64,000 bases of DNA from Methyloversatilis discipulorum (GCF_000527135.1 NZ_AZUP01000001.1:2480001-2544000), one strand, 5' to 3'; counted from the stretch's first letter, positions 48,530-59,498 are shown. The notes: generated by a model from the letters alone, not told the origin. Program-made: numbers and translations.

Positions 48530-49048
48530 ATGCAGCCAACAACGCGCCGCAAGGCGACCAAACCTGCCACGCAGCCGGCGGCGCAGGATGCGACCCCAAA
48601 CACCCGTCGCATCCTCGTGCTGCACGGGCCCAACCTGAATCTTCTGGGCACGCGGGAACCCGAAATCTACGGCCATCTGACGCTCGCCGACATCGACGCG
48701 AAGCTGAAGGTGAACGCGCTTGCTGCCGGCGTATCGCTCGAATGTTTCCAGAGCAATCATGAAGGCGATCTGGTCGGTCGCATCCAGGCTGCCCGGAGCG
48801 AGAGCGTCGATTTCATCCTGATCAACCCGGCCGCCTACACGCACACCAGCGTGGCGATACGCGACGCACTGGCTGCGGTGAGCATTCCGTTCGTCGAGGT
48901 GCACCTGTCCAACGTGCATGCACGCGAAGCATTCCGGCATCACTCCTACCTGTCGGATATCGCGGTCGGCGTGGTGTGTGGTCTGGGCGCCTACGGTTAC
49001 GAAGCCGCGCTCGAATTCGCGCTGCGGCGACTCGACACCAGAAAATAA
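48530..49048 (+). CDS. aroQ: 3-dehydroquinate dehydratase, type II
   Basis: The third step of the shikimate pathway; 172 residues. The catalytic Tyr is in [11 protein letters not shown] and the catalytic His in [12 protein letters not shown]. About 25 extra residues rich in Thr/Ala/Lys precede the usual start of the fold ([15 protein letters not shown]); no ATG lies nearer, so the extension is probably real. It heads the aroQ-accB-accC group, a standard order. Confidence 0.95.
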   Translation: MQPTTRRKATKPATQPAAQDATPNTRRILVLHGPNLNLLGTREPEIYGHLTLADIDAKLKVNALAAGVSLECFQSNHEGDLVGRIQAARSESVDFILINPAAYTHTSVAIRDALAAVSIPFVEVHLSNVHAREAFRHHSYLSDIAVGVVCGLGAYGYEAALEFALRRLDTRK

Positions 49049-49092
49049 ACACTCGCCGGCACAACGAAGGCCGGCTTACGCGGGGATACACC

Positions 49093-49545
<453 letters not shown>

Positions 49546-49556
49546 GCGACCTTCCC

Positions 49557-50918
49557 ATGTTCGGAAAAATTCTGATCGCGAACCGTGGCGAGATTGCGCT
49601 GCGCATCCTGCGCGCCTGCCGCGAGTTGGGCATCCGCACCGTGGCGGTGCACTCCGAAGCCGACACCGAGGCAAAGTACGTCAGACTGGCCGATGAATCG
49701 GTCTGTATCGGCCCGGCGCCGTCCGGCCAGTCCTACCTCAATATCCCCGCCATCATTTCGGCCGCCGAAGTGACGGATGCGGAAGCCATTCACCCCGGTT
49801 ACGGCTTTCTGTCCGAGAACGCCGATTTCGCCGAACGCGTCGAGCGCAGCGGCTTCGTGTTCATCGGGCCGCGCCCGGAAACCATCACGCTGATGGGCGA
49901 CAAGGTGTCGGCCAAGGACGCAATGAAAGCGGCCGGTGTGCCCTGCGTGCCCGGCTCTGAAGGTGCGCTCGGCGACGACCCGAAGGAAATCGTCCGCATC
50001 GCGCGCGGCATCGGCTACCCGGTCATCATCAAGGCCGCCGGCGGCGGCGGCGGCCGCGGCATGCGTACCGTGCACACCGAGGCGGCGCTGATCAACGCGG
50101 TGCAGATGACCCGTGCCGAAGCCGGCGCGGCGTTCAACAACCCCGCCGTGTATATGGAGAAGTTCCTCGAGAACCCGCGCCATATCGAAATCCAGGTGCT
50201 GGCCGACGCGCACGGCAACGCCGTCTATCTGGGCGAGCGCGACTGCTCGATGCAGCGCCGCCACCAGAAGATCATCGAGGAAGCACCGGCCCCGGGTGTT
50301 CCGGCACGGCTGATCGCCCGTGTCGGCGAGCGCTGTGCCGAAGCCTGCCGCCGCATCAACTATCGCGGCGCCGGCACCTTCGAGTTCCTGTACGAGAACG
50401 GCGAGTTCTATTTCATCGAAATGAACACCCGCATCCAGGTCGAGCACCCGGTCACCGAACTGATTACCGGCATCGATCTGGTGCAGGAGCAGATCCGCGT
50501 CGCCGCCGGCGAAAAGCTGCGCTTCAAGCAGCGCGACATCAAGCTGACCGGCCACGCGCTGGAATGCCGCATCAACGCCGAAGACCCGTACAAGTTCACG
50601 CCCAGCCCGGGCAAGATCACCGGCTACCACCCGCCGGGCGGGCCCGGTGTGCGTGTCGATTCGCACGTGTATCAGGGCTACACCGTGCCGCCGCACTACG
50701 ATTCGATGATAGGCAAGGTGATCACCTACGGCGACACACGCGACCAGGCCATCCGCCGCATGCGTATCGCGCTGTCGGAAATGATCGTCAGCGGCATCAA
50801 GACCAATATCCCGCTGCACCAGGAACTGATGCACGACACCCGCTTCATGGACGGCGGCACCAGCATCCACTACCTCGAGCAGAAGCTCGCGGCGCAGGAA
50901 GCGGCCAAGGTCAAATGA
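49557..50918 (+). CDS. accC: Biotin carboxylase of acetyl-CoA carboxylase
   Basis: Carboxylates biotin on AccB using ATP and bicarbonate; 453 residues. ATP-grasp fold with the [17 protein letters not shown] start, the glycine-rich [11 protein letters not shown] loop, [11 protein letters not shown] and the [14 protein letters not shown] active-site block. It overlaps prmA by four bases. Confidence 0.98.
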   Translation: MFGKILIANRGEIALRILRACRELGIRTVAVHSEADTEAKYVRLADESVCIGPAPSGQSYLNIPAIISAAEVTDAEAIHPGYGFLSENADFAERVERSGFVFIGPRPETITLMGDKVSAKDAMKAAGVPCVPGSEGALGDDPKEIVRIARGIGYPVIIKAAGGGGGRGMRTVHTEAALINAVQMTRAEAGAAFNNPAVYMEKFLENPRHIEIQVLADAHGNAVYLGERDCSMQRRHQKIIEEAPAPGVPARLIARVGERCAEACRRINYRGAGTFEFLYENGEFYFIEMNTRIQVEHPVTELITGIDLVQEQIRVAAGEKLRFKQRDIKLTGHALECRINAEDPYKFTPSPGKITGYHPPGGPGVRVDSHVYQGYTVPPHYDSMIGKVITYGDTRDQAIRRMRIALSEMIVSGIKTNIPLHQELMHDTRFMDGGTSIHYLEQKLAAQEAAKVK

Positions 50919-51847
50919 GCGAGTCGAGCGCACAGCCGGACGGACAGCAGGCAGGCCGCTGGATCACGGTCACGCTGCTGGCCGACTCGGCCAACGCCGA
51001 GGCGCTGTCCGACGCGCTGCTCGAAGCGGGTGCGCTGTCGGTGGACATCGAAGACGCAGACGCCGGTACGCCGGACGAAAAGCCGCAGTTCGGCGAACCC
51101 GGCATGCCGGTCGCCGTCGAGCTGTGGCCGCATTCGCGCATTCACGCGCTGTTCGATCGCGACGCCGACTACGCGACGGCGATGGCCGAGGCAGCCGAAC
51201 AGGCCGGCCTGACCGCACCGCCTCCGTACACGACCTCGCCGCTGGACGAGCAGAACTGGGTGCGCATCACGCAGGCCCAGTTCGAACCGATACCGGTATC
51301 GAAACGGCTGTGGATCGTGCCGTCCTGGCATGACCAGCCCGACCCGGCGGCGATCAACATCACGCTCGACCCCGGCATGGCTTTCGGCACCGGCTCACAC
51401 CCGACCACCCGGCTCTGCCTGGAGTGGCTGGATTCGGTCATCCGTGGCGGCGAAACGGTGATCGACTACGGCTGCGGCTCCGGCATCCTGGCGCTCGCCG
51501 CCGCCAAACTGGGCGCAGCGCGGGTGACCGGCACCGACATCGACCCGCACGCGATGGACGCCGCCCGCTACAACGCGGAACGTAACGGCGCCACGCTCGA
51601 ACTGCTGCACTCGCGCGACAACATCGACCACACAGCCGACGTCGTGGTGGCCAACATCCTGGCCAACCCGCTCACCGTGCTGGCGCCGCTGCTGTGCGGC
51701 CTCACACGCAGCGGCGGACGTATCGCGCTGTCCGGCATCCTCGCCGCGCAGACCGACATGGTGCGCGCCGCCTATCGCCCGGCCTTCGAACTGGAGGTTG
51801 CCGGCGAGCGGGAAGGCTGGGTGCTGCTGACCGGGACGCGCGTCTGA
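50915..51847 (+). CDS. prmA: Ribosomal protein L11 methyltransferase
   Basis: Trimethylates L11; 310 residues. The N-terminal substrate domain is followed by the SAM-binding Rossmann domain: [32 protein letters not shown] and NILANPL are diagnostic. ATG overlaps the accC stop (ATGA), and the gene runs into the next by one base. Confidence 0.97.
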   Translation: MSESSAQPDGQQAGRWITVTLLADSANAEALSDALLEAGALSVDIEDADAGTPDEKPQFGEPGMPVAVELWPHSRIHALFDRDADYATAMAEAAEQAGLTAPPPYTTSPLDEQNWVRITQAQFEPIPVSKRLWIVPSWHDQPDPAAINITLDPGMAFGTGSHPTTRLCLEWLDSVIRGGETVIDYGCGSGILALAAAKLGAARVTGTDIDPHAMDAARYNAERNGATLELLHSRDNIDHTADVVVANILANPLTVLAPLLCGLTRSGGRIALSGILAAQTDMVRAAYRPAFELEVAGEREGWVLLTGTRV

Positions 51848-53067
51848 TGCTGTCCCGCTGCCCGGCCTGCGCCACCGTCTTCCGCGTCGACACGGTGCAG
51901 CTCCGGGCACGCGAAGGTCGCGTGCGCTGCGGTCGCTGCCACACGGTGTTCGACGCGGTCGACGCGATGGTAGACGTTCCGCTCCCGAAAAGCGGTGACA
52001 CGCCCGCACCCGCCGCCGCAGACCTCGCACCGCCGCCCGTTGCCACCGAAATCGAGAACGCCGCCCCGGTCGCGGACGAACCCGAACACAGCCACGCCAC
52101 GCTGACCTTCGCTGCAGAGCCTGACATCGAACTGCTGACGGACGACACGGCCGCCGTCACCACCGACCGGCTGGACCTCGACGTCGGCAGCGCCGACGCG
52201 CCGCCGTCGCCACTGCCCGGCGACAGCATGGAGGCACTGGTCGAACGCACCACCGACTACTGGCAGACGCGCGTCGACGACACGGCGCCCGCAGAGGCCC
52301 CAGAGGCCGTCGAAGCTGCCGCCGAAAGCGAAGTCCCCGTCGACGACCATCCAGGCACGACCGCCGCAAGCGAGGCGGTACCCGAGCCCGATCCGGACGT
52401 CACGCAGCCGCTGGACATCGTCGAACTTGAAGCCGCGCCTGCCCCCGACGACGACATCGTCGCCGCGCCGGCGGCGCCCGCACGCGATCCTCTGCTCGAC
52501 CCGCCGCCGGCGCTCGAACCGGTGCGCGACCCGGCGGTACAGCGCATCCGCCGCGAACTGTATGGCGAGGACCAGACGCCGCGCCGCAGCGCGCTGAAGA
52601 CGGCGCTGTGGAGCCTGGGCATCCTGCTGCTGGTGCTGCTGGCCGCTGCCCAGCTTGCCTATCTGTTCCGCACCGAACTGGTGATCGCGCAACCGGCGCT
52701 GAAGCCGCTGTTCGAGCAGGCCTGCGCCCGCCTCGGCTGCACGCTGCCGGCGCCGCGTCGCGCCGACCTGATCAGCATCGAATCATCGGAGCTGAATCCG
52801 GACACCGAACGCGCACCACTGCTGCGCCTGAATGCGCTTCTGCGCAACGGTGCCACGCACGCACAGGACTGGCCGCACCTCGAACTGAGCCTGACTGACA
52901 CCGCTGACCGGCCCATCGTGCGCCGCGTACTCGCGCCCGCCGACTATCTGCCGGCCGACCGTCAGGGCAGCGAGTTCGCAGCAGCGTCGGAACAGGCGGT
53001 CAGCGTGCTGGTCGACCCGACGGACACCCACGCCGGCGGCTACCGCCTCTACGTCTTCTATCCCTGA
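51847..53067 (+). CDS. Zinc-ribbon membrane protein, DUF3426 family
   Basis: A 406-residue protein: N-terminal MJ0042-type zinc ribbon (CPAC near residue 5 and CGRC near residue 31), a long acidic Ala/Pro/Glu-rich linker (about 45-235), one TM segment (about 257-277) and a C-terminal periplasmic DUF3426 domain. The role is unknown; it is conserved after prmA in betaproteobacteria. The cytoplasmic ribbon and periplasmic domain suggest a signal- or stress-linked membrane protein. Confidence 0.85.
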   Translation: MLSRCPACATVFRVDTVQLRAREGRVRCGRCHTVFDAVDAMVDVPLPKSGDTPAPAAADLAPPPVATEIENAAPVADEPEHSHATLTFAAEPDIELLTDDTAAVTTDRLDLDVGSADAPPSPLPGDSMEALVERTTDYWQTRVDDTAPAEAPEAVEAAAESEVPVDDHPGTTAASEAVPEPDPDVTQPLDIVELEAAPAPDDDIVAAPAAPARDPLLDPPPALEPVRDPAVQRIRRELYGEDQTPRRSALKTALWSLGILLLVLLAAAQLAYLFRTELVIAQPALKPLFEQACARLGCTLPAPRRADLISIESSELNPDTERAPLLRLNALLRNGATHAQDWPHLELSLTDTADRPIVRRVLAPADYLPADRQGSEFAAASEQAVSVLVDPTDTHAGGYRLYVFYP

Positions 53068-53115
53068 TCAACCGATCGGGCCCCTCGCAGCGCCACGCAC
53101 CAGGAGGAACACCCC

Positions 53116-53619
53116 ATGACCCAGACCGTCACGCTCGCCGGCAATCCCATCCACCTCGCCGGTCACTTCCCTGCCAAGGGCACCAAGGCACCCGCCTTCT
53201 CGCTGGTCGGTACCGACCTGGCCGACGTGTCGCTTGCCAGCCTGGCCGGCAAGCGCAAGGTGCTCAACATCGTGCCCAGCCTGGACACGCCGGTGTGCCA
53301 GACCTCGACCCGCAAGTTCAACGAACAGGCCGGCAACATCGCCAACACCGTCGTTCTGGTCATTTCCGCCGACCTGCCGTTCGCGATGAAGCGCTTCTGC
53401 GAGACTGAAGGCCTGCAGAACGTGCAGTCGCTGTCGACGCTGCGCGGCCGCGAGTTCATGGCCAACTACGGCGTCGAAATCATCGACGGCCCGCTGGCCG
53501 GCCTGACCGCGCGCGCGGTGCTGGTGCTCGACGCCGACGACACCGTGCTGCACGCCGAGCTGGTGCCGGAAATCAAGCAGGAACCCGACTACGCCGCCGC
53601 GCTCGCAGCGCTGAAGTAA
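53116..53619 (+). CDS. tpx: Thiol peroxidase (atypical 2-Cys peroxiredoxin)
   Basis: Reduces lipid and other peroxides using thioredoxin; 167 residues. Peroxidatic Cys61 in [17 protein letters not shown] and resolving Cys95 are both present. AGGAGG lies upstream of the ATG, and a strong hairpin follows. Confidence 0.97.
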   Translation: MTQTVTLAGNPIHLAGHFPAKGTKAPAFSLVGTDLADVSLASLAGKRKVLNIVPSLDTPVCQTSTRKFNEQAGNIANTVVLVISADLPFAMKRFCETEGLQNVQSLSTLRGREFMANYGVEIIDGPLAGLTARAVLVLDADDTVLHAELVPEIKQEPDYAAALAALK

Positions 53620-53626
53620 TCCCTCC

Positions 53627-53650
53627 GCAGGGCGCCGACCGGCGCCCTGC
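53627..53650 (+). terminator. Hairpin after tpx
   Basis: GCAGGGCGCC-GACC-GGCGCCCTGC is a perfect ten-pair stem eight bases after the tpx stop. The following sequence (AACATTTCC) is only weakly U-rich. Confidence 0.6.
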
Positions 53651-53675
53651 AACATTTCCGCCCTACGCTTCGCCG

Positions 53676-54047
53676 ATGCAAGAAAGTCCGTTCAAGGGCA
53701 AGACCGGCCTGCGCCGACTGCTCAATGCCACCCGCTACTCGGCCGAAGGTCTGGGTGCCGCCTTCCGTCACGAAGACGCCTTCCGCCAGGAAGTGATCGC
53801 CGCCGTACTGCTGCTGCCGCTCGCACTGTGGCTCGGCGACAGCGGTGTCGAACGTGCGCTGATGGTGTTCTCGGTGCTGCTGGTGCTGGTCGTCGAACTG
53901 CTCAATTCCGCCGTCGAGGCCACGGTCGACCGCATTTCGCTGGAGAACCACGCACTGGCCAAACGCGCCAAGGACATCGGCTCGGCCGCCGTCATGGTGT
54001 CGCTGATCAATGTCGCGCTGGTCTGGGGGCTGGTGCTGGCAAGCTGA
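53676..54047 (+). CDS. dgkA: Diacylglycerol kinase
   Basis: A small trimeric integral membrane kinase that recycles diacylglycerol; 123 residues with three TM helices. GLRRLLNATRYSAEGL, the catalytic VELLNSAVEATVDRIS block and AKRAKDIGSAAV are conserved. It converges with the nickel transporter operon. Confidence 0.96.
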   Translation: MQESPFKGKTGLRRLLNATRYSAEGLGAAFRHEDAFRQEVIAAVLLLPLALWLGDSGVERALMVFSVLLVLVVELLNSAVEATVDRISLENHALAKRAKDIGSAAVMVSLINVALVWGLVLAS

Positions 54048-54070
54048 GGCCGGCGCCGGCCGGGGCACGG

Positions 54071-54790
54071 TCAGCGCCGCAGACTGAGCACCTGCGCCGG
54101 CAAGCTCGCACCGTCGGCGACCACCCGGCCATCGGCCAGCGCGATGACGCGGGTGGTCAGCTGCGCCAGGAAATCCCGGTCGTGCGACACCACCAGCATG
54201 GCCTGCGGCAGCGCGCGCAGCACCGCGGTCACCTTCTGCCGCGCATCCGCATCCAGCCCGGTCGTCGGTTCATCGAGCAGCAGCACCTCGGGCCCCATGG
54301 CCAGCACGCCGGCCAACGCCACCAGACGCTTCTCGCCACCGGACAACTGATGCACCGGCCGTTCGGCCAGATGCACGATGTGCAGGCGCGCCAGCATGTC
54401 GCCGACGATGCGGCGCACCGCCGCGTGGGCAAGCCCCTGGTTCAGCGGCCCGAAGGCGATGTCTTCCTGCACGGTGGGGCAGAACAGCTGATCGTCGGCG
54501 TCCTGGAACATCAGGCCGACGCGCCCGCGCAGCGGCCGGAAATCGGCTTCGTCGCAGCAGGGCTGCCCGCACAGTTCGAGCACCCCGCCGTCACGCGGCA
54601 GCAGGCCGATCAACAGCTGCAGCAGCGAGGATTTTCCGCAGCCGTTGGCGCCCGCCAGACCGACCCGTTCGCCCGCATGCAGATCGAAGGACACGCCCTC
54701 CAGCAGCGGCCGCTCCGGCACGTGCCTGAACGACAGATCGCGCGCACGGATCAGCGCCGGGCCGGATATTGCATGCGGGGCGGCAGTCAT
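54071..54790 (-). CDS. nikO: ECF nickel transporter ATPase (NikO/CbiO type)
   Basis: The ABC ATPase of an energy-coupling-factor metal importer; 239 residues. Walker A GANGCGKSS, the Q loop MFQDADDQLF, signature LSGGEKR and Walker B VLLLDEPT are all present. ATG 54790 overlaps the nikQ stop by four bases; an in-frame start at 54817 lies inside it. It is the last gene of the nikKLMQO operon. Confidence 0.92.
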   Translation of the reverse strand: MTAAPHAISGPALIRARDLSFRHVPERPLLEGVSFDLHAGERVGLAGANGCGKSSLLQLLIGLLPRDGGVLELCGQPCCDEADFRPLRGRVGLMFQDADDQLFCPTVQEDIAFGPLNQGLAHAAVRRIVGDMLARLHIVHLAERPVHQLSGGEKRLVALAGVLAMGPEVLLLDEPTTGLDADARQKVTAVLRALPQAMLVVSHDRDFLAQLTTRVIALADGRVVADGASLPAQVLSLRR

Positions 54791-55527
54791 GCGATCACTC
54801 CGATGGACAGCAGGCAAGCCGCAAACAACAGGCCGAAGGCCAGATCGCTCGCACGCAGGTGGAAGTGGTGCAACATCGGAAAGCCGCCGCGCCAGCCGCG
54901 CGCGCGCATCGCCTGTTCGATGCGCTGGGCGCGCGCCAGACTGTCACCCACCAGCGCACCGACCAGATGCGCAGTCGTACGCAGGGTATGCGCATCGCAG
55001 CGCGCGACGAAACCGCGCGCACGCATCGCACGCTCACGCCGCAGCCGGGTGTCGTGCAGCACGTCGATGTAGCGTATGGCGAACATCAGGATGCGCACCA
55101 GCTTGTCCGGCACATTCAAGTGCAGCAACGCGTGCGCCAGCGTGACCGGCTCCATGGTCGCCACCAGCGCGGCAAACAGCAGCACCAGCGCGTGTCCGGC
55201 CAGCACGATGCGCAAGGCGTGCATCAGCCCGTCGCCATGGATACTGACGCCGGCCACCTGATACACCACTTCGCCGCCCGGCGACAGCGGCAGCGTCACC
55301 AGCACCAGTGCCATGAAAGCGTTCAGCGCCAGCAGCCGGCGCATCAGCGTCCGTGCCGGCACGCGTGCGACCAGCGCCAGCACCAGACTGCCGGCCGTCA
55401 GCACCAGCAAGGACGACAGACGCGGCGTCGCCGCGATCCACGCGCTGGCGGTCAGCACGCACAGCAGGCGCACCCGCGGATCGACGTGCGACAGCGGCGA
55501 CCTCGGCGCGATACCGATGGCGATCAT
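54787..55527 (-). CDS. nikQ: ECF nickel transporter transmembrane protein (NikQ/CbiQ type)
   Basis: The T component that couples the ATPase to the metal-binding subunit; 246 residues with about five TM helices. The coupling helices carry Ala-Arg-Gly motifs (RAMRARGF and AMRARGWRG) as expected. It starts at ATG 55527, overlapping nikM by four bases. A longer in-frame extension into nikM is not plausible. Confidence 0.9.
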   Translation of the reverse strand: MIAIGIAPRSPLSHVDPRVRLLCVLTASAWIAATPRLSSLLVLTAGSLVLALVARVPARTLMRRLLALNAFMALVLVTLPLSPGGEVVYQVAGVSIHGDGLMHALRIVLAGHALVLLFAALVATMEPVTLAHALLHLNVPDKLVRILMFAIRYIDVLHDTRLRRERAMRARGFVARCDAHTLRTTAHLVGALVGDSLARAQRIEQAMRARGWRGGFPMLHHFHLRASDLAFGLLFAACLLSIGVIA

Positions 55528-56126
55528 GCGCTCACCCGGAACTGCAGCAGTGCCGGCCGCGCACGCTGCAGCGAACCGACGATGGCCGCCGTCATCGCTG
55601 CCTCGATCGCGATCACCGGCAGATGCGCCAGCATCACCATGCCGATCAGCGACGCGAATGCGGCGCCGCCGGACAGCCACAAGGCCAGCGCCATCAGCAG
55701 CACGCCGCAGACGATGGCCAGGGCGCCGCACACCGCGCCGCGCAGGGCTGCGCTGCGCGGCCACGGCGCCCGGAAGGCGGCCGCCGCGATCAGCGCCGGC
55801 ATGCCCATGACCAGGATGTTCACACCGAGGGTGCTGAGTCCGCCGAAGCCGAACAGCAGTGCCTGCAGGGTGAGTGCCGCGGCGATGACCGGAAAGGCGG
55901 CCCAGCCCAGCAGCACGCCGCACAGGCCATTGAGCACCAGATGCACCGATGCGATGCCGACCGGAATGTGGATCAGCGCGGCGACGAAGAACAGCGCGCA
56001 CAGCAGCCCCGCCACCGGTATGCGCTCGTCGGGCAAGCGGCGCAGGCCGACGCCGACCGCCGCCGCCGCGATCGCCGCGCCGCCGGCCAGCACCGGCCAC
56101 GAAAGTACGCCTTCGGAAATATGCAT
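55524..56126 (-). CDS. nikM: ECF nickel transporter substrate-binding subunit (NikM/CbiM type)
   Basis: The S component that binds the metal ion; 200 residues with about seven TM helices. It begins MHISEG: in NikM the N-terminal amine and His2 are metal ligands, and the later conserved His is present here as His62 (GIASVHLVLNG), with His53 nearby. CbiM for cobalt looks similar, but the adjoining nikK and nikL are typical of nickel systems. It lies nine bases after nikL. Confidence 0.9.
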   Translation of the reverse strand: MHISEGVLSWPVLAGGAAIAAAAVGVGLRRLPDERIPVAGLLCALFFVAALIHIPVGIASVHLVLNGLCGVLLGWAAFPVIAAALTLQALLFGFGGLSTLGVNILVMGMPALIAAAAFRAPWPRSAALRGAVCGALAIVCGVLLMALALWLSGGAAFASLIGMVMLAHLPVIAIEAAMTAAIVGSLQRARPALLQFRVSA

Positions 56127-56135
56127 GTCCTGTCC

Positions 56136-56636
56136 CTATCTACGACGGCGCGCACGCCAGGCGACCAGCAGGCCGCACAAGCCGACGATGAAGCCGATGC
56201 CGCCTATCAGGTCGTGCAGGCGGATGCGCTGTTCGAAGCGGGCGATGTCCTCGCGCAAGGGCTGCAGTTCGGCGCGCAGCAATGCCGTCAGCTTCGCGTC
56301 CTCGACACCCGCCGCGGACACCGGCCCCGCGGCGGGCGCATAGGCAATACGTGCCTCGGCGCGATGCCCCTCCTCGCCTTCGGCCACCACAGCGTAATCA
56401 CCCGCCGCGACCGCACTGAAGGCGAAACGCCCCTCGGCATCGCTGATGGTCGACGCCAGTTCGCGGCCAGCGGCGTCGACCAGCGACACCGCGTTGCCGG
56501 CACCCGGCGTTTCGTCGGAGTACCACACCCGACCCGCCACGCCGTCCTGTGCCGGCGTCACGCTGATGCGCATTCCGTGTGCATGGACGGCGGGCGACGC
56601 GATCAGCGCCAGCACGAGGATGATCTGTCTGAACAT
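56136..56636 (-). CDS. nikL: Nickel transport accessory protein (NikL-like)
   Basis: A 166-residue protein with a signal peptide (after AVHAHG), a beta-sandwich domain with the DAEGRFAFSAVAAGDYAVVAE pattern of carboxypeptidase regulatory-like folds (about 25-95), an alpha-helical stretch and a C-terminal TM helix (about 142-160). This is the architecture of NikL in NikKMLQO systems, and it replaces the small NikN subunit. The gene is five bases after nikK. Confidence 0.78.
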   Translation of the reverse strand: MFRQIILVLALIASPAVHAHGMRISVTPAQDGVAGRVWYSDETPGAGNAVSLVDAAGRELASTISDAEGRFAFSAVAAGDYAVVAEGEEGHRAEARIAYAPAAGPVSAAGVEDAKLTALLRAELQPLREDIARFEQRIRLHDLIGGIGFIVGLCGLLVAWRARRRR

Positions 56637-56641
56637 GCCCG

Positions 56642-57325
56642 TCAGCGTACCGTGAAGCGCAGATTGGCCGCCATGTTCAGCTTGTCGGCCTGCGGGCCGT
56701 CATGAGGCAGGCTGTGCCCCACGCCGACGATGTTCAGCCCGGGCTGAACCGGCACCGTCACCTGCCCCTTGTCGTCGGTAAGCAAGGGTTTGTCGTAGTG
56801 CGTGCCGCCGGTGTTCACCTTGGCGCCGGCAAGCGGCTTGCCTTCGAACAGCACGACGAGGGTCAGCGGCTGACCGGCCACCGGCGCGGCCGCCGATACC
56901 GGCACGACCTCGAGCGTGCGACCGAGCGGACGGGTCAGGGCGGCATTCCAAGCCAGCACCGTCTTGCCGAACTTGAGCGAACGCGAACCGTCGGTGGCAC
57001 CCGGCACCTCGGTCTTCGGCACGTTGCGCGACTTGCCATCGACCTTGCACCAGTAGCCATTGTCGAAATCGAGCGCGATCAGCGCGGCAGCGGGCGCCTC
57101 GATCTGCACGCCGTCGTCGCCGACGCGCGTACTTGTCGTCACCTCGACGCCTCTGGCGTCCCAGGCTTTCACCGCGACCACCTTCTTCGTGTCGTAGGCC
57201 TCCACCTTGTCGGCATGGCCGTAGCGCACGGCGTGCGCCGGCCCGCGTTCGTCCACCCAGGCGTCGTGCGCCGACGCGGCGCTCATCCAGCCCAGCATGC
57301 ACATCATCAGTACGGTGTTCTTCAT
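56642..57325 (-). CDS. nikK: Periplasmic DUF4198 nickel-uptake protein (NikK-like)
   Basis: A 227-residue periplasmic protein with a signal peptide (after AASA) and a DUF4198 domain that begins HDAWVDERG. In nickel ECF loci this protein is NikK and is thought to capture the metal in the periplasm. I start at ATG 57325 because GGGAG is eight bases upstream; a second in-frame ATG six bases earlier is closer to the SD than usual. It lies 16 bp after the TonB receptor gene, in the same operon. Confidence 0.82.
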   Translation of the reverse strand: MKNTVLMMCMLGWMSAASAHDAWVDERGPAHAVRYGHADKVEAYDTKKVVAVKAWDARGVEVTTSTRVGDDGVQIEAPAAALIALDFDNGYWCKVDGKSRNVPKTEVPGATDGSRSLKFGKTVLAWNAALTRPLGRTLEVVPVSAAAPVAGQPLTLVVLFEGKPLAGAKVNTGGTHYDKPLLTDDKGQVTVPVQPGLNIVGVGHSLPHDGPQADKLNMAANLRFTVR

Positions 57326-57341
57326 CGTCATCGCTCCCGGA

Positions 57342-59498
57342 TCAAAAGGTATAGGTGTAGGTGGCGCCGCCATCGACGCGCGGCCGCGGATCGACGCTGG
57401 TGCCGGTCATTTCCGAGGCGAAGCGCTTCGGCTGCAGGATGGCGTACAGCGTCCACGTCGATGGCCCGCGCTGGTAACTCAGCCGCAGGTCGTAGCGCAG
57501 CCAGGCGGGTGCGTACTCGGGTGTGTTGCCGGCGAGGTAGAAGGGGGGTGCGGACAGATACTGGTAGTTCGCGTTCGCCCGCACCATGCCGTCGGCGAAG
57601 GGGGTCGTGTACTCCACACCGAGGCCGGCCACCCGGTCCGGCAGACCGGCGATCAGATCGCGACCGGCTACGGGCGGATTCTTTATGCGCGCACGCACAT
57701 AGCCGTAGGAGCCATAAAGCCGCCAGGCCGGATCGGGAACGAAGTCGACATCGACCTCATACCCCTCACGCTCGGTGTCGCCGATCGGCACGAACACACC
57801 ACTGCCGGAGAAGGTCTCGCGGATTTCGCTGCTGTTCTTCGTGGTGTAGAGACTGGCCCCCACACGCCAGGCCGGCCCCAATCGCGCATTGAAACCGACG
57901 TCGTAGGATTCCGCCTTGGGCGGACGCAGATCGCCGCTCGCCACGCCGCCCGCCGAACCGAGCGGTATCACCCCGGGGCCCTGGGGCGAAATTTCCGGCG
58001 CGCCGGCCGAACGGAAGCCCTCGCCATAGTTGGCATACAGTTCGAGCGCGTCGACCGGCGTGTAGACCAGGCCGATGCGCGGCGTGGTGACCGACGCTTC
58101 GTAGGTGGTCGAGGCGGCCGGGCGCTTCAGGTTGTCGATGTCGTAGTCGAAACGGTCGTGACGCAGACCGGCCACCAGCTTGAGCGGCTCGGCAATCTTC
58201 AGCTGCCCCTGGACGAAGGCGGCGTAGGTCAGCAGTTCGAGCCGGTAGGCATTGGTGTAGAGCCCGCTCGCCTGACCGTTGGTGTAACGCTGGTTCCAGG
58301 CATCGCCACGGTCGTAACGCATTTCGGCACCGGCGCTGAGCAGCGCAAGGTCGCCGAAGCGGCTGGTGTGCAGCAGGCGGCCGCCGAACAGGTTGCGGTC
58401 GTCCGACTGCAGATTCGTGCTCGGCGCGGTGCCTCCATTGGTGCGGTTCTTCTCGTAGTGCTCGACGTAGGCGGTGGCGTTCCATCCCGCCTCGCCACGC
58501 GGTGCGTAGTTCAGCACCGCGCCATAGCGCTCGGCGTCACCGAACAGCGGCACCGCGTACGGATTGGCGTCACGAGGATCGACGATGCCGGCGCGCAGGT
58601 CGGCCAGCGTCAGATAGCCCGGCGAATCGAAACTGACCTTGTAGTAGTGACCGCGCAGCGACAGCAGACCGTCCGACAGCGGCACCGTGTACTTGGCGAA
58701 CAGGTTGCCACGCGTCATGTCCGAGTTGTCGCGGAAACCTTCGCTGGTGAGCACTTCGCCGGCCGCGAACAAGGTGCCGTGCGTACCCTCTTTCACCAGC
58801 ACGCCATTCAGCTTGCCGTAGCCGTAGCGCCCAAGCGTCGCCGACAGCGACGAAGCGCCACCGGTACGCGTCGTGATGTTGATGGCGCCCGAGCGGGCCT
58901 GGTCGCCGTACAGTGCCGAGAAGGGGCCCTTGATCACCTCGATGCGCTCGATCATGTCCGGCGTCAGCCAGGACAGGTCGCTCATGCCCGAACCGCCCTG
59001 CGACGCCGACGGGAAGTTCTGCGGCACACCATCGACGTAGATGGCGACGTCGCCACCATGCGCGTTGCCGGAAAAGCCGCGCATCCGTATCGGACTGCCG
59101 ATGTCGCCCTGGCCGTAGGTGAAGGCGTTCACGCCGGGCACCCGGCGCAGCAGGTCGGTGAAGTCCTTGACGTTGGTGCGCGCGATCTCGTCCTGGCCGA
59201 TCACCGTCACCGCCGCCGGCAGTGCCTCGCTGCCAGTCGACAGGCCACGCTTGCCCGTGACGCCGTCAGCCGACACCTGGATGGCGTCGAGCACGACGGC
59301 AACACGCTCCTGTGCCATCGCCGGTGCAAGCACACCACTCACCAGCAAGGCGCCCTGCGCCGTCGGCGCAAGCACCATGCGGCAGCACGCCTTCCACTTC
59401 GATGCACCACTTCGGATAGCTTGCAACCACTCCGGACAATCGGAGGCGGTGGCCCACCGCACCCCGCCGCGCTCCGTCCGTGCCTCTCTTTTCCTCAT
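57342..59498 (-). CDS. TonB-dependent outer-membrane receptor, probably for nickel or a nickel complex
   Basis: A 718-residue TonB-dependent receptor. A long N-terminal segment of about 60 residues ends in AMAQE, a plausible Sec cleavage. The TonB box region (VVLDAIQVSAD), plug domain (about 90-200, with VPGVNAFTYGQGD and RMRGF) and 22-strand barrel follow, and the last residue is Phe. I start at ATG 59498, which has GGAAGAG upstream; the frame extends a further 37 codons without a good start. Substrate assignment rests on its place in the nik operon and the NikR-like box upstream. Cobalt or another metallophore cannot be excluded. Confidence 0.85.
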   Translation of the reverse strand: MRKREARTERGGVRWATASDCPEWLQAIRSGASKWKACCRMVLAPTAQGALLVSGVLAPAMAQERVAVVLDAIQVSADGVTGKRGLSTGSEALPAAVTVIGQDEIARTNVKDFTDLLRRVPGVNAFTYGQGDIGSPIRMRGFSGNAHGGDVAIYVDGVPQNFPSASQGGSGMSDLSWLTPDMIERIEVIKGPFSALYGDQARSGAINITTRTGGASSLSATLGRYGYGKLNGVLVKEGTHGTLFAAGEVLTSEGFRDNSDMTRGNLFAKYTVPLSDGLLSLRGHYYKVSFDSPGYLTLADLRAGIVDPRDANPYAVPLFGDAERYGAVLNYAPRGEAGWNATAYVEHYEKNRTNGGTAPSTNLQSDDRNLFGGRLLHTSRFGDLALLSAGAEMRYDRGDAWNQRYTNGQASGLYTNAYRLELLTYAAFVQGQLKIAEPLKLVAGLRHDRFDYDIDNLKRPAASTTYEASVTTPRIGLVYTPVDALELYANYGEGFRSAGAPEISPQGPGVIPLGSAGGVASGDLRPPKAESYDVGFNARLGPAWRVGASLYTTKNSSEIRETFSGSGVFVPIGDTEREGYEVDVDFVPDPAWRLYGSYGYVRARIKNPPVAGRDLIAGLPDRVAGLGVEYTTPFADGMVRANANYQYLSAPPFYLAGNTPEYAPAWLRYDLRLSYQRGPSTWTLYAILQPKRFASEMTGTSVDPRPRVDGGATYTYTF